In this document: positions 7,308 through 14,496 of the stretch, piece by piece | How the letters are laid out: each line of letters begins with the position of its first letter | How positions within the stretch are numbered: position 1 is the stretch's first letter | Source of the DNA: Saprospiraceae bacterium | GTDB taxonomy: Bacteria > Bacteroidota > Bacteroidia > Chitinophagales > Saprospiraceae | Direction of reading: 5' to 3' | NCBI GenBank assembly: GCA_013361075.1 | Contig: JABWAJ010000227.1 | Coordinates: 1-15,407 of the forward strand | DNA length: 15,407 nucleotides | Made by a program: the position numbers and the translations under genes | Notes under the pieces: model-generated | The model's input: the letters and a program-made list of their open reading frames with translations, nothing else | The model's database searches: none | Told to the model about the DNA's origin: nothing

Positions 7308-8732
7308 ATGAAAGCTACAATTAACGGAAAAGATCTGCTTGCGCTGGGTTATGCAGAAGGAAAAATTCTGGGCATGGCCCTCGAGATTGCAACCACAGCG
7401 TTTACCGCGACAACCAAACAAAAAACATTGACTACGTTGAAGCGACTGCATAAAAATCCTGAAAATTATCTCGGCCACGAAGCACTTGCTCCATTGGCAA
7501 AAGCCATCATAGAAGCCAATGCAGCTCCTGTTGAGGAAACCATTCCTCTGAAAGCAACCGGCGATGCATACACTGTTTTCGGGGCCGAACAAATCGAAGA
7601 AGGTGCCATCCAGCAAATGAATGTGGCCATGCGCCTGCCGGTAACCATCGCCGGTGCGTTGATGCCGGATGCCCACCAGGGTTATGGACTGCCGATCGGC
7701 GGGGTTTTGGCCACCAAAAATGCCATCATTCCTTACGGTGTAGGGGTGGATATTGGTTGCCGTATGGCTTTGTCCATTTTCGATATCCCGGAAACTCATT
7801 TTTTTGACCACAAATCTTTTTACAAACGCGAACTGATTGCACACACTGCTTTTGGCGCCGGGAATGGCTTCAAAGGAAAAGACCGCGCCTACCATCAGGT
7901 GCTGGACCGCAAGGAGTTTGAGATGAACGCCTTCGTGCGCGGATTGAAGGACAAAGCATTCGACCAGTTGGGTTCTTCGGGTGGTGGTAACCACTTTGTG
8001 GAATGGGGAATCATCACGTTTGAGGAAAAAGACGAAGCACTGGGCATCGAAAAAGGAAAATACCTCGCTTTGCTGACGCATTCCGGATCGCGCGGATTCG
8101 GAGCAACGGTAGCCGGTTATTACACCCGTCTGGCTAAGGAGTTGTGCAAGTTGCCAAAAGAGGCAGCCAATCTGGCTTACTTAGACCTGAACAGCGAGGC
8201 CGGGCAGGAATACTGGATGGCGATGAACTTGGCCGGCGATTACGCCTCTGCCTGCCATGAGGTCATTCACCGAAAGCTGACCAAAGCCATTGGCGCTACC
8301 GTTCTGGCCAAAGTGGAAAACCACCACAACTTTGCCTGGAAAGAAACCCTGAATGGAGAAGAGGTCATTGTACACCGAAAAGGGGCTACCCCGGCAGCTC
8401 CCGGCGTGATGGGCATCATCCCCGGCAGCATGACAGCACCTGGTTTTTTGGTGCGCGGGAAAGGAGAAACTTCGGCCATCAACTCTGCTTCTCATGGTGC
8501 AGGCCGCCAGATGAGCCGTACCAAAGCGATGAGCAACATCACCAAGGCAGAATTGAAAGCCATTCTGCAGGAAAAAGGAGTTTCGTTGATCGGAGCAGGA
8601 TTGGACGAAGCCCCAATGGCCTACAAAGACATCCACCAGGTGATGGCTGCTCAGGAAGATTTGGTAAGCGTGGTCGCAAAATTCACCCCTAAAATGGTGC
8701 GCATGGCAGACGACGGAAGCCGCGAGGATTGA
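7308..8732 (+). CDS. rtcB: RNA ligase RtcB (3'-phosphate/2',3'-cyclic phosphate to 5'-OH)
   Basis: RtcB joins RNA ends carrying a 2',3'-cyclic or 3'-phosphate to 5'-OH ends, using GTP and Mn2+, and repairs or splices cleaved tRNA. The protein is 474 residues from the ATG at 7308; a TTG at 7293 in frame adds only MKFIT. Signature regions: GVGVDIGCRMALS with metal ligands Asp148 and Cys151; GSSGGGNHFVEW with His229; LTHSGSRG with His258; VENHHNF with His339/340; and INSASHGAGRQMSR with His396, the residue guanylylated in the family. RKGATPA (357-363) and PGSMTAPGFLV complete the GTP site. All metal and nucleotide ligands are present, so it should be active. No archease or RtcA gene is in the window. 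The gene diverges from a WYL regulator and is followed by a tRNA-like RNA and a slipin on the same strand. Confidence 0.97.
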   Translation: MKATINGKDLLALGYAEGKILGMALEIATTAFTATTKQKTLTTLKRLHKNPENYLGHEALAPLAKAIIEANAAPVEETIPLKATGDAYTVFGAEQIEEGAIQQMNVAMRLPVTIAGALMPDAHQGYGLPIGGVLATKNAIIPYGVGVDIGCRMALSIFDIPETHFFDHKSFYKRELIAHTAFGAGNGFKGKDRAYHQVLDRKEFEMNAFVRGLKDKAFDQLGSSGGGNHFVEWGIITFEEKDEALGIEKGKYLALLTHSGSRGFGATVAGYYTRLAKELCKLPKEAANLAYLDLNSEAGQEYWMAMNLAGDYASACHEVIHRKLTKAIGATVLAKVENHHNFAWKETLNGEEVIVHRKGATPAAPGVMGIIPGSMTAPGFLVRGKGETSAINSASHGAGRQMSRTKAMSNITKAELKAILQEKGVSLIGAGLDEAPMAYKDIHQVMAAQEDLVSVVAKFTPKMVRMADDGSRED

Positions 8733-8795
8733 GCCTTAGCCTGCCAGCTTCATCTGGAAGACCGCTAATATCGACAGCACATAAAAGAGCAAAAT

Positions 8796-8812
8796 AGCGA
8801 TAGCACATCGCT
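8796..8812 (+). terminator. Short hairpin after rtcB, possible weak terminator
   Basis: AGCGAT and ATCGCT form a 6-base-pair stem with a 5-base loop, followed by only TTAAG. It starts 63 bases after the rtcB stop. It lacks a real U-run, so it may be an attenuator, an RNA-stabilising structure or chance. Confidence 0.25.
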
Positions 8813-8905
8813 TTAAGAAAAGACAACTCCAATGCATGCCCTTGCCGGGCGTTTCTGAATGGCGCTGGTGTATTGGCCTCATTGCGGTGCAATATTCAGG
8901 CTGCA

Positions 8906-9032
8906 GGCGGAGGTTTGTCTTACTACGCAGGTTCGAATCCTGCACTGATTTCGGTATCAGTTAGCATAGTGGTTATGCCCTGGACTTTTAATCCAGTTTT
9001 CACAAAGAAGGGCACTTTTCAAATCGCCCGCC
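8906..9032 (+). ncRNA. Circularly permuted tRNA-Lys(UUU)-like RNA between rtcB and slipin
   Basis: All arms of a tRNA can be drawn, in permuted order. T-arm: GCAGG-TTCGAAT-CCTGC (8927-8943). 3' acceptor strand ACTGAT (8944-8949), loop TTCGGT (8950-8955), 5' acceptor strand ATCAGT (8956-8961), six perfect pairs. Linker TA (8962-8963) sits at tRNA positions 8-9. D-arm: GCAT-AGTGGTT-ATGC (8964-8978), with the GG expected at 18-19. One base, then the anticodon arm CTGGA-CTTTTAA-TCCAG (8980-8996) with U33 and anticodon UUU. The elbow bases (T54, T55, C56, A58, G18, G19, U8, A14) are all present. The ends lie in the variable region, where flanks can pair: TTTGT (8914-8918) with ACAAA (9002-9006) and GGCGG (8906-8910) with CCGCC (9028-9032). 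The acceptor is closed, so it cannot be charged. Bacterial Y RNAs carry a comparable permuted tRNA mimic; this one also keeps a full anticodon arm. Transcript ends are unknown. Confidence 0.75.
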
Positions 9033-9293
9033 AAACACATCGGGCTTGCCTGGCCGAATGGCAGTTTACAGCAAGCTTTGCAGGCATCTTTTAAGGCCGG
9101 CACAACATTGATCAGACCGTTTTGAGTGGGCTTGGTCCGTTTTTGCAAGGAATAAACACCTCGCAGAAAAGAGCCTTTTCATGCTCAAAACCAGACGAAA
9201 AATGCCCTGCCCGCCCCACGGGGTCCTCCGCTTACTGCAAATGGGCAAGCTGCGATGTGTTTTTTAAATCTGAATCAACAACAAATAAACGTC
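9033..9293 (+). other. Non-coding stretch with further hairpins between tRNA-like RNA and slipin
   Basis: No convincing protein is encoded here; small open frames have no family-like content. Several stems can be drawn: GCTTGC (9044-9049) with GCAAGC (9071-9076), enclosing a smaller GCC-GAAT-GGC hairpin (9053-9062); GACC (9115-9118) with GGTC (9134-9137), the latter followed by CGTTTTT; and CCCC-AC-GGGG near 9214-9223. CAGGC at 8897-8901 can also pair with GCCTG at 9048-9052. This may be the 3' part of a longer structured RNA that includes the tRNA-like core, or the slipin leader. Confidence 0.35.
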
Positions 9294-10388
9294 ATGAAAC
9301 GAGTCATCATCAACTCCAATTACGTCGGCTTAGTCTTCAAAAACCAGGAATTGACACAGGTGCTGACAGCCGGAAAATACTGGATCAGCTTTTGGGAAAC
9401 GGTAGAGGTTTTCAACATGTCACAGCCGTTTTTACCATCTCAGGAACTGAACGTTTTGTTGCAGGTGGAGGAGTTGGCTGCTATGCTGCACGTCGTAGAA
9501 ATCAAAGACTACGAAATTGCCTTACTGTACAAAGATGGCAACTTTAATCAGGTACTTGGAGCCGGTAAATTTGCCTTTTGGGAAGGCGCTACGTGGTATG
9601 AAGCCATGCTGGTGGATTTGCGTACCGTCTATGTCGGCGAAGACATTGACAAAAACCTGATTGAGAAAGGAGCCCTGGCCCACTATATCCGCAGCTTCCG
9701 GGTTGAGCTTTACGAACAGGGCATCCTGTTTATAAACGGGGTCATGGAACGCACCCTTGAGCCGGGCAACTACCATTTCTGGAAAAACAGTGACACGGTA
9801 CTGGTCATCAAAGCCGATCTGCGTCAGGTCACAGCAGTTATCCCGGGTCAGGAGGTGCTGACGAAAGACAAAGCCCAACTCCGCATCAACTTCACCGTTC
9901 AGTACAAAGTCACGGATTTGGTAAAAGCTTTGGTTGAAAACAAGGATTTTGAAAAGCAATTGTACACCCAAATGCAAATGGTCCTGCGCGAAATCGTTGG
10001 TCGCCTGACTTTTGACGAACTGATGGAACACAAAGACCAGATTGGGGCCAATGCCATGACCACAGCCGTGGAAAAAGCACAGCTCCTTGGCGTTGAGGTA
10101 TTGAGCTTTGGGGTAATAGACATCGTCCTGCCGGGCGACGTCAAAGAGATGATGAACCAGGTGCTCCTTGCTGAAAAACGGGCCCAGGCCAATATCATCA
10201 TGCGCCGGGAAGAAACAGCTTCCACCCGCAGCCTTTTGAATACAGCCAAACTGATGGAAGAAAACGCCATGCTGTTTAAACTCAAGGAGATGGAGTACGT
10301 GGAAAAAATTGCTGAAAAAATTCACACCATCAGCCTTTCCGGCAATGGCCAGATTGTGGACCAGCTGAAGCAGTTGTTTGTGAAGTAA
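9294..10388 (+). CDS. Slipin/SPFH (band 7) family protein without membrane anchor
   Basis: This is a 364-residue protein of the SPFH superfamily (stomatin, prohibitin, flotillin). Three related N-terminal segments share the pattern L.F.NG....VL.AG.Y.FW: about 11-35 (GLVFKNQELTQVLTAGKYW), 72-97 (ALLYKDGNFNQVLGAGKF) and 140-166 (GILFINGVMERTLEPGNYHF). The SPFH core follows (about 168-290), with AQLRINFTVQYKVTD, FEKQLYTQMQMVLREIVGRL and GVEVLSFGVIDIVLPGDVKEMM, then a helical C-terminus rich in charged residues that probably drives oligomerisation. There is no hydrophobic N-terminal hairpin, so it is likely cytosolic or peripheral. An upstream ATG at 9255 would add 13 unrelated residues; MKRVIINSN at 9294 is the typical start. 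It lies on the rtcB strand after the tRNA-like RNA, which suggests a shared role, perhaps a scaffold for RNA repair. The role is inferred. Confidence 0.88.
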   Translation: MKRVIINSNYVGLVFKNQELTQVLTAGKYWISFWETVEVFNMSQPFLPSQELNVLLQVEELAAMLHVVEIKDYEIALLYKDGNFNQVLGAGKFAFWEGATWYEAMLVDLRTVYVGEDIDKNLIEKGALAHYIRSFRVELYEQGILFINGVMERTLEPGNYHFWKNSDTVLVIKADLRQVTAVIPGQEVLTKDKAQLRINFTVQYKVTDLVKALVENKDFEKQLYTQMQMVLREIVGRLTFDELMEHKDQIGANAMTTAVEKAQLLGVEVLSFGVIDIVLPGDVKEMMNQVLLAEKRAQANIIMRREETASTRSLLNTAKLMEENAMLFKLKEMEYVEKIAEKIHTISLSGNGQIVDQLKQLFVK

Positions 10389-10419
10389 TTCGGTTATTTT
10401 TTGCAACCCCAGGGAATCC

Positions 10420-12816
10420 CTACTCGCTGCGCAAACTCCTGACCGGGTTCGCCAATGCTGCCCGGATGGTATGAAATCCAACCGTCAGCAGGGTCAACAG
10501 CAGGAGGATCAACAAAGAACCTGCGAATGTGAGTGGCTGCAACGGAGTTTTATAAGGAAATTCCGACAGCCACTCGCGCAACAGCCAGGCGGCAACCGGG
10601 ATGGCAACGATGCCGGCAATCAGCACCAGGCGCACAAAATACCGGGTAAGCAAAGCTACCACCTGCCCGTGTCCGGCTCCAAGTACTTTGCGGATGCCGA
10701 TTTCGCGCCGCCGTTGCTCCGTGGTATAAGCCACCAGGCCCAGCAACCCAAGGCAGGCAATGAACATGCTCAGGCCGGAAAATACAGAAAACAGCGCTCC
10801 CCGTGTCTGGTCAGCCGCAAATTGTTCATTGAAGGACTCATCTAAAAAAGTGTACCGGAATTCCTGCGCCGGAAATGCCGCTTTCCAGGCTGTTTCTATG
10901 CTTTTGATCGTTGCCGGCAAATCGGTGGCCTTTACTTTGGCGTGCACGGTGTAGGCAACAGGCCGGTATATCATGACAAGAGGCTCAATAGGGTTGTAAG
11001 GCGATTTTTGGTGAAAATCTTTCACGACGCCAATGACCTGGGCATGCGGGATATCAGGGCGTCCAAACCACTTGAGTTTTTTGCCGATGGGGTCGGTCCA
11101 GCCCATTTTTTTTACCAGGGCTTCGTTCACAATGGCGGAATTGAGGGTGTCAGCCGGTACGCCTTCATAGCCTCGGCCCTGTTTCAATTCAATGCCCATC
11201 GTGCCGAGGAAAAACTCATCAATCCCCGTCACATCCAACCCGATGTCTTTCATTCCTTCCTTGGTTTCAATGTTGACCACATTTTTGTCTGCCCCGCTTT
11301 GGCCCGGTGAATACCAGGAACTGCCGGCAGCAACTACTGCCGGATTTTGCTGCAATGCTGTACGGAAAGCCATGACATTCGCCCGTTGTGCGCCGGGGGG
11401 TTCCGGTTGCAGCACGATGACCTGGTCTTTTTGAAAACCCAATTCTTTGTTTTTCAAAAAATTAAGCTGGTCGTAAATAACGCCTGTACCGATCAGCATG
11501 ATGAGGGAAACGGCAAACTGAGCCACCACCAACCCCTGCCGCAACAGCCCTCCTCCCGTTTTGACAGACTCGCCCTTCAATACGGCAACAGGTTTGTATC
11601 CCGATAAGATGAGTGCCGGATAACTGCCTGCAATGAGCCCGGCCAAAACCAGTATGGCGGCCAACCCGCCCAGAATAGCAGGTTGCAGCAAAGCTTCTGT
11701 TGTCAAAGATTTCCCGGACATTTCATTGAAGGCTGGCAACAAGGCATAAGCCAATGCCAGTCCCAATACACCGGATATTGTAGCCAGCAGCGCCGATTCG
11801 GTCAAAAACTGCGCAGCTAAAGCCCCTCTGGATGAGCCCAATGCTTTTCGGATACCTACCTCCCGGGCCCGTCGGGTGCCGCGGGCCGTGGTCAGGTTGA
11901 TGTAGTTGATGCAGGCCAGCAATACCAAAAAGACGGCAGTCAGGCCCAAAATCCGCACATAGGACAAGCTGCCCAACGGTTCGGGTTCGCCGTCCATGAT
12001 GGAATGCAGGTGAATATCGGGCACCGGCTGCACCACATAAGCGATGCGGATGTTCAGGGGCTTAAAAATGGTAGCCATGTACTTGTCGTACATCTCTTTG
12101 ATTTTGTTCTCAAAGGCAAGAGGATTGACGTTGGGGCGCAGTAGAGCGTATGAAAAAGCATTGAATTGGCCCCAATTGCCGCCATCCGCTGCTATTTGGC
12201 GGCGGATTTCGTGGTCAGACAGGAGTCCTTCTATCCGGATATGCGTATGGGCGGGCATGTCTTCCATCACCCCGGTGATTTTCCAGGTTTCATTTCGCGC
12301 ATTGGTGAGTGTTTTTCCCAGAAAGCTGGTCTTGACGCCGAAGTATTTTTCGGCAACGGATTTAGCCAGGACTATGCTGTTTGGCTCTGCCAGTGCGGTG
12401 TTGGGATCGCCTTCCACAAAGGGCAGGGTAAATATTTTGGTAATTTCCGGCCCGGACAGGTAAAAACGAGTTTCTAAAAAACGCTTGTCGCCGTTCCGGA
12501 ATTCCAGTTCGCCATTGCCCAGCAGGCGTACGGTTTCTTCTACCTCGGTAGGGTAGTCTTTTTTGAGGGTTTCAGCAGTAAGGATTTGGGAACTCGCCCA
12601 GTGGAATTCATTTTCTGTTTCGTTGATGTGCGCGCCAATACGCACCATGCGGTCGCTGTGGACATGAAACCGGTCGAAACGCAGCTCATCCGTCACATAA
12701 AGCAACAACAGCAAACTGAAGGTAATGCCTACCGTGAGTCCCAGCATGTTGAGGGTAGTATAGCCTTTGTCTTTGAGGAGGTTGCGCAGTGCAATGGTGA
12801 AATAGTTGATCAACAT
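10420..12816 (-). CDS. FtsX/MacB-type ABC transporter permease
   Basis: This is a large inner-membrane permease (798 residues from the ATG at 12816) of the duplicated FtsX type that is abundant in Bacteroidota. It starts MLINYFTIALRNLLKDKGYT, followed by membrane segment 1 (about 22-42) and a MacB-like periplasmic domain (about 43-280). The first FtsX unit has segments near 285-308, 340-365 and 385-410, with the cytoplasmic ARGTRRAREVGIRKALGSSR. The second half repeats the plan: a segment near 425-445, a periplasmic domain, then FtsX segments near 680-700, 725-745 and 765-790 around TTEQRRREIGIRKVLGAG. An in-frame ATG at 12873 would add 19 residues, but the family starts at MLINY. No ATPase gene is adjacent, as is usual for these solitary permeases. 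Substrate is unknown; efflux or envelope stress is likely. A sigma-54-like promoter lies upstream. Confidence 0.93.
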   Translation of the reverse strand: MLINYFTIALRNLLKDKGYTTLNMLGLTVGITFSLLLLLYVTDELRFDRFHVHSDRMVRIGAHINETENEFHWASSQILTAETLKKDYPTEVEETVRLLGNGELEFRNGDKRFLETRFYLSGPEITKIFTLPFVEGDPNTALAEPNSIVLAKSVAEKYFGVKTSFLGKTLTNARNETWKITGVMEDMPAHTHIRIEGLLSDHEIRRQIAADGGNWGQFNAFSYALLRPNVNPLAFENKIKEMYDKYMATIFKPLNIRIAYVVQPVPDIHLHSIMDGEPEPLGSLSYVRILGLTAVFLVLLACINYINLTTARGTRRAREVGIRKALGSSRGALAAQFLTESALLATISGVLGLALAYALLPAFNEMSGKSLTTEALLQPAILGGLAAILVLAGLIAGSYPALILSGYKPVAVLKGESVKTGGGLLRQGLVVAQFAVSLIMLIGTGVIYDQLNFLKNKELGFQKDQVIVLQPEPPGAQRANVMAFRTALQQNPAVVAAGSSWYSPGQSGADKNVVNIETKEGMKDIGLDVTGIDEFFLGTMGIELKQGRGYEGVPADTLNSAIVNEALVKKMGWTDPIGKKLKWFGRPDIPHAQVIGVVKDFHQKSPYNPIEPLVMIYRPVAYTVHAKVKATDLPATIKSIETAWKAAFPAQEFRYTFLDESFNEQFAADQTRGALFSVFSGLSMFIACLGLLGLVAYTTEQRRREIGIRKVLGAGHGQVVALLTRYFVRLVLIAGIVAIPVAAWLLREWLSEFPYKTPLQPLTFAGSLLILLLLTLLTVGFHTIRAALANPVRSLRSE

Positions 12817-12868
12817 AGTCCCTTGTGTTGGTGATTCTGGTTTGGAATAAATGGTAACAAAAAGCATG

Positions 12869-12884
12869 TACAACTCTTATGCCA
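12869..12884 (-). promoter_or_regulatory. Sigma-54-type -24/-12 promoter for the permease
   Basis: On the minus strand the sequence reads TGGCATAAGAGTTGTA, matching the consensus TGGCAC-N5-TTGCA in length and at most defined positions, with a T in place of C in the -12 GC. It lies 52 bases upstream of the permease ATG. Two tandem palindromes further upstream are placed as enhancer sites would be, which supports the call. Confidence 0.55.
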
Positions 12885-12937
12885 TGAATTTAACACACTG
12901 ATTATAAAACAATTAAATTGATTGCATTCATAAAAAT

Positions 12938-12974
12938 CGTCCATTTCCGGACAGTGGCTGTACGGGATCGCACG
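12938..12974 (-). promoter_or_regulatory. Two tandem 16-base palindromes, candidate enhancer-binding sites
   Basis: Two imperfect palindromes of the form yGTmCr-N4-CGsACr are visible: CGTCCA-TTTC-CGGACA at 12938-12953 and TGTACG-GGAT-CGCACG at 12959-12974. Their starts are 21 bases apart, two helical turns, so two dimers would bind the same face. They lie 54-90 bases upstream of the -24 element of the sigma-54-like promoter, a usual place for an NtrC-type activator. The other 180 bases up to hemW show only a short direct repeat (AATCAATTT at 13060 and 13073). Confidence 0.5.
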
Positions 12975-13153
12975 GGGATTGCCGATCGTAATAGAGGAGA
13001 ATTAATATTGAAGAATTCGCGTTATTAGTTATTGCAAAAACAAAACACAACTTACTGAAAATCAATTTTTTTAATCAATTTCAACTTGACGTTAACATAC
13101 TGAATTATGAAACCTGAAACCATACTTATACGTAAGGCCTTAAAAGAAAACCA

Positions 13154-14293
13154 CTACTCCACCCAAAACAACTCTGAAGCCACATAATCTCCAATCAACT
13201 TCCCCTTTTGGGTCAATAAAAACACCTCGCCCCTGCGGTGCACCGAACCGTCTTCCAGAAAAGGCACTACTTCGCGCATAAAAAATGCTTCAAAACGCTT
13301 ACCCATGTTGCGAATGCGCGCCAAATCACACCCCCATTGCGTGCGCAGGGAAGTCATCACGTATTCGTTGTAGCGCTGTTCGGGCGTCAGGGTTTCCAAC
13401 TCAAACAGTGCTTTCCAATCGGGCAATTCGGGCTCCAATGCTTGAATGTAACGGGCATTGTTGGCCACATTCCACTGGCGGCTGACCCCGTTGAACGAGT
13501 GTGCCGAAGGGCCAATGCCGAGGTAGGCCTCACCGGTCCAGTAGCTGGTATTGTGCCGGCTATAGCGTCCGGGTTTGGCAAAATTGGAAATTTCGTAGTG
13601 TTCGTAGCCGGCAGTATTTAGACGGTGCATCAGGTATTCCAATTGCCGGGCAGCCTGGGCGTCGTCAACCGGTCGGGCTTTGCCTTTTTTTACAAAATGA
13701 TCGAGGGCCGTTTGAGGCTCCACCGTGAGGCAGTAGCAGGACAAATGCGGCACATCGAAAGCCAGTACTGTTTCGATATTGGCGACCCATTGAGCATCAC
13801 TCATGCCGGGGGTGCCGTAAATCAGGTCGAGGCTCAGGTCGGTGAAGCCGGCGTTCAGGGCCATTTCAATGCACCGTTGCGCTTCTCCGCTGTTGTGGGC
13901 GCGGTTCATAAATTGCAGATCGGCGTCACTGAACGATTGGATGCCAATGCTCAGGCGGTTGACGGGTGTTTGGCGCAAAGCCGCAATTTTTGCTGCCGTC
14001 AGGTCGTCGGGATTGGCTTCCAGGGTTACTTCCGCGTCCGGTGCCACCGGAAAGAGGCGGTAAATATGCTCAAACAACCGGTGAAGTTCGTCTATTTCCA
14101 GCAGGGATGGCGTACCCCCGCCCAGGTACAGGGTTTGAACGACGGCATCACCAGGGTAATCCCGCCTGAGTTCAAGTTCACGCAGCATCGCATTCAGCAA
14201 GGGGGTCTTTTGCCGCAGCGAGGTGGAAAAGTGAAAATTGCAATAGTGACAGGCCTGCTTGCAGAAGGGAATATGGAAGTAAATGCCGGACAT
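13154..14293 (-). CDS. hemW: Radical SAM heme chaperone HemW
   Basis: HemW binds heme and delivers it to respiratory proteins; it was formerly annotated as an oxygen-independent coproporphyrinogen III oxidase. The protein has 379 residues, the HemW length, shorter than true HemN (about 450). It begins MSGIYFHIPFCKQACHYCNF, with the radical SAM 4Fe-4S ligands Cys11, Cys15 and Cys18 in the CxxxCxxC spacing. GGGTPSLL (58-65) is the SAM-binding glycine motif, LEANPDD and RLSIGIQSF follow as in the family, and YEISNFAKPG then RHNTSYW and YLGIGPSAHSF are the HemW signatures. The HNxxYW element is the usual HemW mark. It is transcribed away from bamA. The assignment is firm. Confidence 0.95.
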   Translation of the reverse strand: MSGIYFHIPFCKQACHYCNFHFSTSLRQKTPLLNAMLRELELRRDYPGDAVVQTLYLGGGTPSLLEIDELHRLFEHIYRLFPVAPDAEVTLEANPDDLTAAKIAALRQTPVNRLSIGIQSFSDADLQFMNRAHNSGEAQRCIEMALNAGFTDLSLDLIYGTPGMSDAQWVANIETVLAFDVPHLSCYCLTVEPQTALDHFVKKGKARPVDDAQAARQLEYLMHRLNTAGYEHYEISNFAKPGRYSRHNTSYWTGEAYLGIGPSAHSFNGVSRQWNVANNARYIQALEPELPDWKALFELETLTPEQRYNEYVMTSLRTQWGCDLARIRNMGKRFEAFFMREVVPFLEDGSVHRRGEVFLLTQKGKLIGDYVASELFWVE

Positions 14294-14452
14294 TGCACAA
14301 ACTTAAATCTTTTTGGGATGGCCGTACAACTTTTCCCCAAAGTAAGCGCTCTTTTCCTGTGCATCACTTTGCTGCAACTCAAGTAAAACGGCGGTCTGGC
14401 GGCAAAAAGATACTTTTAGAAAAGGGAAAGGGGTTTTCAATCAGTTTCTAAG

Positions 14453-14460
14453 TACCTTTG
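14453..14460 (+). promoter_or_regulatory. Bacteroidota -7 promoter box before bamA
   Basis: TACCTTTG is an exact match to the Bacteroidota -7 consensus TAnnTTTG and lies 36 bases before the bamA ATG. A clear -33 TTTG at 19 bases is not seen; the nearest candidate is a TTTTC run at 14434-14438. Confidence 0.5.
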
Positions 14461-14496
14461 CCGCGCGTTTTGCGAAACCAACGCATACATACCAGG

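Noticed and set aside
7257..8081. 274-residue minus-strand frame opposite rtcB
   Set aside because: It is antisense to conserved RtcB motifs; low-complexity Phe/Cys-rich translation is typical of a shadow.
8927..8996. Two ordinary but truncated tRNA pseudogenes side by side (the end of one, the start of another)
   Set aside because: The 3' acceptor strand after the T-arm and the 5' acceptor strand before the D-arm are perfectly complementary over six bases and separated by only six bases; two unrelated fragments would not be expected to match.
8873..9094. Small plus-strand frame across the tRNA-like region
   Set aside because: Its translation is just the tRNA-like sequence read as protein, and it has no family features.
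13625..14386. 253-residue plus-strand frame opposite hemW
   Set aside because: It is antisense to a fully conserved HemW gene and shows no domain of its own.
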